Source of the DNA: Candidatus Tenderia sp.
GTDB lineage: Bacteria; Pseudomonadota; Gammaproteobacteria; Tenderiales; Tenderiaceae
NCBI GenBank assembly: GCA_030148045.1
Contig: JASBUE010000032.1
Span: 1 to 10,519, forward strand
Length of the DNA stretch: 10,519 nucleotides
Direction: 5' to 3'
The notes under the pieces are model-generated. The model was not told where the DNA came from. It did no database searches and saw only the letters and a list, made by a program, of their open reading frames with translations. This document shows, in pieces, positions 1-4,530 of this stretch (positions are counted from its first letter, which is position 1; each line of letters begins with the position of its first letter). The translations under genes and the position numbers were made by a program.

Positions 1-614
1 AGTCGCAGGGCGGTCTCCTCGTAGTCGATCCCCTCGCTGATCAGGAGCTGGCGCAGGTGGTCCTGGATCTGATCGACCCCCAGGCGCTTGAGATTGAACT
101 GCAGGCAACGCGAGAGGATGGTCACCGGCAGCTTTTGCGGATCGGTGGTAGCCAATAGAAATTTGACGTGCGGCGGCGGCTCTTCCAGGGTCTTCAACAA
201 GGCGTTGAAGCTGTGGGTGGAGAGCATGTGCACCTCGTCGATGAGGTAGACCTTGTAGCGCCCGCGGGTGGGGGCGTACTGGACGTTCTCCAGCAGCTCG
301 CGGGTGTCCTCCACCTTGGTGCGCGAGGCGGCATCCACCTCGATCAGGTCGACAAAACGGCCCTCGTCGATCTCGCGGCAGGCGCTGCACTCGCCGCAGG
401 GAGTGGAGGTCACACCTTGCTCGCAGTTGAGCGACTTGGCGAAGATGCGCGCCACGGTGGTCTTGCCCACGCCGCGGGTACCGGTGAAGAGATAGGCGTG
501 ATGCAGCCGCCCGTTGTTCAGGGCGTTGATCAGGGCGCGCAGCACGTGCTCCTGCCCCACCATGGCGGGAAAATTACGCGGCCGCCATTTGCGCGCCAGG
601 ACCTGGTAACTCAT
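1..614 (-). CDS. dnaX: DNA polymerase III subunit tau/gamma, N-terminal part (truncated by window edge)
   Basis: Clamp-loader ATPase of the replicative DNA polymerase III: it loads the beta clamp and, as tau, links polymerase cores to the helicase. The first 204 codons are visible; the gene continues left of base 1. Seen in the translation: an N-terminal MSYQVLARKWRP typical of DnaX, Walker A GTRGVGKT (residues 45-52), zinc-module cysteines at 64, 73, 76 and 79, Walker B with LIDEVHM (124-130), sensor-1 ATTD (155-158) and the arginine-finger segment SRCLQF (168-173). The ATG at 614-612 is chosen because it gives the canonical N-terminus; a G-rich stretch (GGGGGAA) lies about 5 bases upstream as a weak ribosome site. 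The SRP RNA gene lies just upstream on the same strand, an arrangement known in other gammaproteobacteria. Whether the frameshift site that yields gamma exists cannot be seen, since that part lies outside the window. Confidence 0.97.
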   Translation of the reverse strand, partial: MSYQVLARKWRPRNFPAMVGQEHVLRALINALNNGRLHHAYLFTGTRGVGKTTVARIFAKSLNCEQGVTSTPCGECSACREIDEGRFVDLIEVDAASRTKVEDTRELLENVQYAPTRGRYKVYLIDEVHMLSTHSFNALLKTLEEPPPHVKFLLATTDPQKLPVTILSRCLQFNLKRLGVDQIQDHLRQLLISEGIDYEETALR

Positions 615-737
615 GCTGTTCCCCCGCAGACGGGCCTGTGTTTGATATTGAGTAACATAGGCGGATGATTTTAACGCAAAACGGCGTTCACCACACGGCT
701 GCGGCCGGATAAATCAGACGGAGAAACAGACGAGATA

Positions 738-852
738 GGTGGCGGCCCGCGCCCGCCGCTCCCCGGCACACGAGTCCATCACTACCGTTGCTCCCTTCCG
801 GGCCTGGCGGGGTTTGCAATGTATCGTTGCGGGGTGACCGACGCGGACCACC
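738..852 (-). ncRNA. ffs: Signal recognition particle RNA (4.5S RNA, small bacterial type)
   Basis: RNA scaffold of the signal recognition particle; it binds Ffh and directs inner-membrane proteins to FtsY and the translocon. On the minus strand the domain IV core is clear: CAGGCCCGGAAGGGAGCA, with the GGAA tetraloop at 799-796, followed by the conserved GUGUGCCGGGG side of the hairpin. The ends were set by the closing helix: GGUGG at the 5' end (852-848) pairs with CCACC at the 3' end (742-738), and CCGCG near the 5' end can pair with CGCGG near the 3' end. This gives about 115 nt, close to the roughly 114 nt of E. coli 4.5S RNA. No Alu domain is present. The exact ends are an inference from pairing and could shift a few bases. 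No clear U-tailed terminator hairpin follows. Confidence 0.93.
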
Positions 853-865
853 ATAAACCGGCGTG

Positions 866-885
866 TTTCTGACCCGGGCCAGAAA
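866..885. repeat. Near-perfect 20-bp palindrome in the SRP RNA leader
   Basis: TTTCTGACCCGGGCCAGAAA is symmetric at 9 of 10 base pairs; only the A/C pair at positions 7 and 14 breaks it. It sits 13 bases upstream of the inferred SRP RNA 5' end and downstream of a possible -10 element at 906-901, so it would be transcribed in a leader and could fold, or it could be a protein-binding operator. Confidence 0.5.
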
Positions 886-900
886 TACGAAAGAGGGCGG

Positions 901-929
901 ATTCTAACACAAGCCCGCCGAATTCACAG
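901..929 (-). promoter_or_regulatory. Possible promoter of the SRP RNA gene
   Basis: On the minus strand TAGAAT (906-901) matches the sigma70 -10 box at 5 of 6 positions and is preceded by TGT, giving an extended -10 (TGTTAGAAT). A -35 is weak: TGTGAA lies about 16 bases further up. A start near 894 would leave a leader of about 42 nt before the mature SRP RNA, which is compatible with RNase P trimming as known for E. coli 4.5S RNA. This is inference from motifs only. Confidence 0.35.
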
Positions 930-934
930 CCACC

Positions 935-958
935 TCCCCCGACAGCGAAAAAGGGGGG
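935..958 (-). terminator. Weak GC hairpin after the cNMP-domain gene
   Basis: Five nucleotides past the stop codon of the cNMP-domain gene, a CCCCCC run (minus strand, 958-953) can pair with GGGGG (940-936) around a loop of about 12 nt. No U-tract follows, so it is not a textbook intrinsic terminator; it may only stabilise the 3' end or slow the polymerase. Confidence 0.2.
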
Positions 959-963
959 CACAA

Positions 964-1446
964 TCAGTAGCGGCCGTGGGTCTTGTTGATGTAGTTGGTG
1001 AGCTGCTCGGTCTCCTGATTCATGCGCAACAGGTTGGAATGGGTGATCCGGAAAATCGAGCGCATAACCTTGTAGACAATACGCGGGTGCTTATCGAGCA
1101 GGGATTCGAAGGCGTCCGGCTCCAGCATATAGACAGTGGCCTGCCCTTCGGACTCCAGGGTGGCCTTACGCGGCGTGCGGTCGACGAAGGCGCGCGTTCC
1201 GGCCACCTCGCCCGCCTTCATGGTATAGACGTGCTTGACCTTGCCTTCCGACTCGCTGAGCACTTTCAGCTTGCCCTCGACCAGGACAAACAGGGTATGC
1301 TCGGTGCCGTTCTCGCTGACCAGTTGCTCGCCGTCCCTGAGCTGGCGCACACCCATGATGCCGCTCAACACCTCGCACTCCTTCAGGGTCAGTTCACCCC
1401 CCAGGACAGAGGCACCAATCTTCTCAAAATCAGGTTTGTCGCTCAT
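964..1446 (-). CDS. Stand-alone cyclic-nucleotide-binding-domain protein (Crp/Fnr-type sensor domain, no HTH)
   Basis: A 160-residue protein made almost only of a Crp/Fnr-type cNMP-binding beta-roll. Visible: the roll strand with LFVLVEGKLKVL (52-63), the phosphate-binding-cassette-like stretch GEVAGTRAFVDRTPRKATL with G79, E80 and R93 at the places that hold the cyclic nucleotide in CRP, and a long helical C-terminus (about 115-150) matching the C-helix. The chain ends there: Crp-family regulators run about 210-230 residues with a DNA-binding winged helix, and none is present. It may bind cAMP, cyclic-di-GMP or nothing, and act through a protein partner; the ligand cannot be told from sequence. 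The ATG at 1446 is supported by GGAG about 10 bases upstream. It is transcribed divergently from the PC4-like gene. A -10-like TAAAAT (minus, 1486-1481) lies 35 bases before the start. No frameshifted HTH remnant was found downstream. Confidence 0.85.
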   Translation of the reverse strand: MSDKPDFEKIGASVLGGELTLKECEVLSGIMGVRQLRDGEQLVSENGTEHTLFVLVEGKLKVLSESEGKVKHVYTMKAGEVAGTRAFVDRTPRKATLESEGQATVYMLEPDAFESLLDKHPRIVYKVMRSIFRITHSNLLRMNQETEQLTNYINKTHGRY

Positions 1447-1627
1447 TTCAGTTACACTCCATGTTTTGTTTTCTTTGATTATTTTAGCGAACGTTCACCG
1501 CGATCCTTTACACAAACCCATTCATGCCATAAGGTTATAACGGCATGATTACAAACGAATAAGTTTTGCATAGCATATACTAACCGACCCAATGACACCT
1601 ACCCAGCGTAAGGAGACAGAATAAGCC
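1447..1627. promoter_or_regulatory. Divergent promoter region between the cNMP-domain gene and the PC4-like gene
   Basis: This 181-bp AT-richer stretch must drive both neighbours. Rightward, TATACT (1576-1581) is a good -10 with no good -35 at the usual spacing, which suggests an activator. AAGGAG (1610-1615) is the ribosome site for the rightward gene, 12 bases before its ATG, a rather long spacing. Leftward, TAAAAT (1486-1481) is a possible -10, again without a good -35. A dyad at 1523-1547 lies between them and is listed separately. An 8-bp palindrome GAACGTTC sits at 1489-1496. Confidence 0.5.
1523..1547. repeat. Inverted repeat CATGCC-N13-GGCATG in the divergent promoter region
   Basis: Perfect 6-bp arms at 1523-1528 and 1542-1547 surround an AT-rich 13-bp centre, so the arm centres are about two helical turns (19 bp) apart, as expected for a dimeric regulator. 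It lies about 29 bp upstream of the rightward -10 and about 37 bp upstream of the leftward -10, where it could serve either gene. The regulator is unknown. Confidence 0.4.
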
Positions 1628-1912
1628 ATGGCTTCAAGCGTCGATGAACTCAGCGTGGAATACTCGGAAGGCGACCAGCTGCTGGTCAAGGAAGTGGACA
1701 AAAAGGTGCTGTCGAAAGGCGCCTGGGCCACGCTCATCTTCCGTTACCAGGACTGGGATGCCAAGAAACAGGAATACGGCAAGGATAAATACACCATCCG
1801 CCGCTACCAGAAACGCAACGGCGAATACTTCCAGAAATCCAAATTCAATATCTCCAGCCCCGATCAGGCCCGGGGCATTGTCGCTGCGCTGCAGGGCTGG
1901 CTCGAGGACTAG
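1628..1912 (+). CDS. Small protein resembling PC4/YdbC-type single-stranded-DNA-binding proteins
   Basis: A 94-residue soluble protein with no signal peptide or membrane segment, rich in Lys, Asp, Tyr and Gln. From about residue 30 it reads G-A-W ... F-R-Y-x-D-W ... K-Y-T-I-R-R-Y ... followed by a C-terminal stretch that could be an amphipathic helix ending LQGWLED. That order (a W-containing strand, a second strand with KYxIRxW/Y, then a turn and a helix) recalls the PC4/YdbC fold, which in bacteria binds single-stranded DNA or RNA; I judged this by eye and it may be wrong. If it is not PC4-like it is a conserved hypothetical. Start: the ATG at 1628 with AAGGAG upstream. Its TAG overlaps the stop of the opposite-strand channel gene within CTAG (1909-1912), and there is no room for a terminator between them. 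Confidence 0.75.
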   Translation: MASSVDELSVEYSEGDQLLVKEVDKKVLSKGAWATLIFRYQDWDAKKQEYGKDKYTIRRYQKRNGEYFQKSKFNISSPDQARGIVAALQGWLED

Positions 1913-2994
1913 ATCTCATCCACCCCCAGATAACGCGCCACCTGCTGTTGCCAGGTGGCGGATTCGAGCTGTCTCAGTAGCTGCCGGTCGATCTCTTCCT
2001 TGAGCGGACTGTTTTCCGGCAGGGCAATGGCATAGACCTGGCGACGAAAGGTATTGGGCAACACCTGGATCCGCCCCTGGAATTCGCTCTTGGCAAAATA
2101 CTGCAGCAGGGGTTGATCATGGACGAAGGCATCGAGCTCGCCGCGCGCCAGCGCCGCCAGGCCCTGCTGGACCGTATCGAAGCCGGTGGCGCCGATATGG
2201 CGGCTTTCCAGATACGCCATACCGGCCGAATTTTTCACACTGCCGGCATGGCTGCGATACAGATCCTGAGGCCCCTCGATCCCCGTGGAAAGCTGGCCCA
2301 CGGTCAGCGCCGAAGCGATGGCGGCGGTAAAGCTGGAAATGATGATGATACTGGCGAACATCCACACCAGCGCCACAAACCGGCCGCCGATGGTCACCGG
2401 TGCCTTATCACCGTAGCCCACCGTGGTCATGGTCACCGCCGACCACCACAACCCCGAGCCGATGCCGTTCACCGCCGATCCCGCAAACTGCTGATTGCGG
2501 CGGCGTTCGAACAGCCAAACCAGCACTCCAATCACCAGCAACACCAGTAACAGCGCCATCACCGCGGTGACAAACTGCAGGGTAAAAAAGCGCTTCACCA
2601 CCCCCAGCCAAGTACCCTGCCCGGCGGCGGACACGGCGATACTCAGGCCCGAGGTGTAAAACGGTTGACTAAAATCCATTTGCCGCTCGCGCTCCCCGGT
2701 CACGGTCATCGCCGCCACCACGGCGGCGTATTTACCGCTGCTCACACCGTTCAGCAGGCCGGTCAAATCGTCTTCCTGCAGCGTATATTTCAGGCCGATC
2801 TGTGCGCCAATGTCGCGCCATAAATCGATACTGATGCCGCTCCAGCTGCCGTCAGCGTGCTTGATGGCGAAGGGCGGCGCGTGCTTGGTCGCCACCAGCA
2901 GTCGGTCGTCGCCGACGGATGGTTCCTGGGCCATCCCCGCGAGCGGTAAATAGCAGGTAAAAATGAATGAAATTAGCCTGCAAAAAGATTTCAT
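1909..2994 (-). CDS. GluR0-like ligand-gated potassium channel (substrate-binding domain split by a K+ pore)
   Basis: A secreted, membrane-anchored receptor-channel of the prokaryotic ionotropic glutamate receptor type. From the chosen start (361 aa): signal peptide 1-22 (cleavage after GMA); first lobe of a solute-binding-protein-3 domain (about 29-122) with TVTGER...DFSQPFY, where Arg102 should hold the ligand carboxylate; TM1 about 141-161; pore helix and selectivity filter TVGYGD (191-196), the K+ channel signature; TM2 about 206-231 ending SFTAAIASALTV, the counterpart of SYTANLAAFLTV in animal iGluRs; then the second lobe (about 235-361) with HDQP, whose Asp293 is where the ligand amino group is usually held. 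The ligand, probably an amino acid, is unknown. An ATG 10 codons upstream (3024) was rejected: the ATG at 2994 has GGAG 7 bases upstream, begins a proper signal peptide, and a -10-like TATGAT at 3032-3027 would place transcription start downstream of 3024. Confidence 0.9.
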   Translation of the reverse strand: MKSFCRLISFIFTCYLPLAGMAQEPSVGDDRLLVATKHAPPFAIKHADGSWSGISIDLWRDIGAQIGLKYTLQEDDLTGLLNGVSSGKYAAVVAAMTVTGERERQMDFSQPFYTSGLSIAVSAAGQGTWLGVVKRFFTLQFVTAVMALLLVLLVIGVLVWLFERRRNQQFAGSAVNGIGSGLWWSAVTMTTVGYGDKAPVTIGGRFVALVWMFASIIIISSFTAAIASALTVGQLSTGIEGPQDLYRSHAGSVKNSAGMAYLESRHIGATGFDTVQQGLAALARGELDAFVHDQPLLQYFAKSEFQGRIQVLPNTFRRQVYAIALPENSPLKEEIDRQLLRQLESATWQQQVARYLGVDEI

Positions 2995-3069
2995 GGCATC
3001 ACTCCAGTTAGCGCCGCTTTTCATTTATCATAGCGAAAAAGCCGCCATCCCCGAGTATCGGAAACAATT
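2995..3069. promoter_or_regulatory. Divergent promoter region with overlapping -10 elements
   Basis: These 75 bp separate the channel gene (minus) from the DUF1439 gene (plus). TATCATA (3026-3032) reads as TATCAT on the plus strand and TATGAT on the minus strand, each 5 of 6 matches to the sigma70 -10 box. Starts near 3038 and 3020 would give leaders of about 32 and 26 nt. Neither side has a recognisable -35. Confidence 0.4.
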
Positions 3070-3609
3070 GTGAACATGAACCGATTCAAAACATGCTTCA
3101 TCCTATTGCTGTTTTTCGGCGCCGGCTTCAACGCCCATGCCTACACCCTGGAATTCAACAGGGCCGAACTGCAACAGTATGTAGTAGACTACTTCCCGCT
3201 GAGCCAGCAGACCCCCTTTTCCCGCATCACTTATTCCAACCCCAGCGTGGTGCTGGACGAGCAGACCAACCGTATCGGCCTGGAGGTTACCGTGCGTGCC
3301 GAGATGCCGGGCATGATGGCCATCACCGGGCGCGGCCGGATCGACGGCGATCTGGAATACCGCAAGGAGACCCATCAGTTCTATCTGCACGACCCGAAAA
3401 TCAGCAACGTCCGCTTCGCCGACTCGGACTATCAACTGGCCGGCACGGTGCAACAGTTGGTCAACAGCATCAGTCAGCAGAGCCTGCCGATGATCTTCGT
3501 CTATGAACTGAAGGAGACGGACGTGCGTGAAAAGATGGCCCGTAGTGTCTTGAAGAATATCATCGTGAGACAGGGGAAACTGGTCGTGGACGTGGACCTG
3601 TCGTTCTAG
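3070..3609 (+). CDS. Secreted DUF1439 (YceB-like) protein
   Basis: A 179-residue exported protein. Residues 5-24 form a Sec signal peptide (positive RFK, hydrophobic core ILLLFFGAG, AHA before the cleavage site). There is no lipobox cysteine, so unlike E. coli YceB it is probably a soluble periplasmic protein. The mature part starts YTLEFNRAELQQYV...FPLSQQ, the hallmark opening of DUF1439, followed by beta-rich alternating segments (NRIGLEVTVRAE, AITGRGRIDGDLEY) and ends KLVVDVDLSF. YceB relatives are thought to have an elongated lipid-binding-like fold; function is not established. Start: GTG at 3070 has GGA 7 bases upstream; the ATG at 3076 is 13 bases away, so the GTG is slightly preferred and the choice does not change the mature protein. 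It is divergent from the channel gene and ends only 7 bp from the converging fructokinase gene. Confidence 0.85.
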   Translation: MNMNRFKTCFILLLFFGAGFNAHAYTLEFNRAELQQYVVDYFPLSQQTPFSRITYSNPSVVLDEQTNRIGLEVTVRAEMPGMMAITGRGRIDGDLEYRKETHQFYLHDPKISNVRFADSDYQLAGTVQQLVNSISQQSLPMIFVYELKETDVREKMARSVLKNIIVRQGKLVVDVDLSF

Positions 3610-3616
3610 GGCCTGT

Positions 3617-4516
3617 TCACGAAATACGTGGCATGTTGTCACGATAAAATTGATCATCAGCTGGCACCGCGCCGCGAATTCCCACCACCGCACTGGCGAA
3701 ACGCTGGGCGGCATCGAGGCTCTGTTGCAGCGGCCAGTCGTTCAGCAGACCGTGCAACAGCACGGCGGTAAAGGCGTCGCCCGCCCCTACCGTATCCACC
3801 ACCTGTGTCGCGGGCGCGGGCGTGACCCGGGCAACCGCACCCTCGCCGGTATATGCCACCGCGCCCTTCTCACCCTGAGTCACCACCAGCAATTCCAGGC
3901 CGGACGCCTGTCGTAACGCATTCGCCTGCGCATCGACCCCATCCCCGCCGCCGGACAACACGCGCAACTCATGCTCATTGAGCTTGGCCCAGCGGGCCCG
4001 CTGTAGGCATTCATTCACAATCGTCTCGTTCCACCACGGCGGACGCAGGTTGACGTCGAGAAACACGGAAAAATCACCCCGGCGCAGCAACTCATCCAGC
4101 GCACGGCGCGAGGCCGGATTACGCAGTGCCAGCGTGCCGTGATAGAGCAAGCCGGGCTGATCGAAAGCAGGCAAGGCCGCGGCCTCGATAAAATCGTAGG
4201 CTACGTCGCTTTTGATATCATAGTGTGGCTCGCCGTTTTCGATGGCCACAATCACCTGCCCGGTGGGATACATGTCATCCCGCTGCAAGCCGCTGACATC
4301 CATGCCCCATTTTTCCATGGCCTGCATGATCTTGGCGGCATGGCTGTCGTCACCGACCCGCGAGATGAAACAGGGGGCGTCACCCAGGGCCTGCAGATGC
4401 CAGGCCACATTGAAGGGCGCGCCACCCAGTACGGTCTGGCCGTCGGGGAAACAGTCAAACAGCACCTCGCCGAAAATAACCGGCTTCACGCGCGCCTTGC
4501 TATCAGCATGCGCCAT
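3617..4516 (-). CDS. PfkB-family fructokinase of the sucrose operon
   Basis: Phosphorylates fructose with ATP to fructose-6-phosphate, the acceptor used by the sucrose-phosphate synthase encoded immediately upstream. 299 residues, normal for the ribokinase/PfkB family. Seen: substrate-binding GGAPFNVAWHL (31-41), SRVGDD (52-57), DVNLRPPWW (154-162), the asparagine-rich KLNEHEL (178-184), and the C-terminal PfkB signature DTVGAGDAF (241-249) whose Asp247 is the expected catalytic base that abstracts the proton from the sugar hydroxyl. GGAPFNVAWHL and DVNLRPPW are of the fructokinase kind rather than ribokinase or tagatose kinase. Start: the ATG at 4516 lies 5 bases after AGGAGG; a GTG one codon upstream (4519) is too close to that site. 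The gene starts 14 bp after the SPS stop, so the two are almost surely co-transcribed. Its stop faces the DUF1439 gene at 7 bp with no terminator visible between. Confidence 0.93.
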   Translation of the reverse strand: MAHADSKARVKPVIFGEVLFDCFPDGQTVLGGAPFNVAWHLQALGDAPCFISRVGDDSHAAKIMQAMEKWGMDVSGLQRDDMYPTGQVIVAIENGEPHYDIKSDVAYDFIEAAALPAFDQPGLLYHGTLALRNPASRRALDELLRRGDFSVFLDVNLRPPWWNETIVNECLQRARWAKLNEHELRVLSGGGDGVDAQANALRQASGLELLVVTQGEKGAVAYTGEGAVARVTPAPATQVVDTVGAGDAFTAVLLHGLLNDWPLQQSLDAAQRFASAVVGIRGAVPADDQFYRDNMPRIS

Positions 4517-4530
4517 CACTTCCTCCTGAA

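Noticed and set aside
168..668. A 166-codon open frame on the plus strand at the left edge
   Set aside because: Antisense shadow of dnaX, whose AAA+ and zinc motifs are unmistakable on the minus strand.
673..688. Inverted repeat AACGC-N6-GCGTT between the SRP RNA and dnaX, considered as a terminator
   Set aside because: The stem is only 5 bp and no U-tract follows in the sense of the SRP RNA; it may overlap a -10-like TAAAAT for dnaX, but nothing decides this.
3061..3075. Lac-operator-like string AACAATTGTGAAC before the DUF1439 gene
   Set aside because: Only a short AT-rich match without a second half-site, and no LacI-type regulator is nearby.
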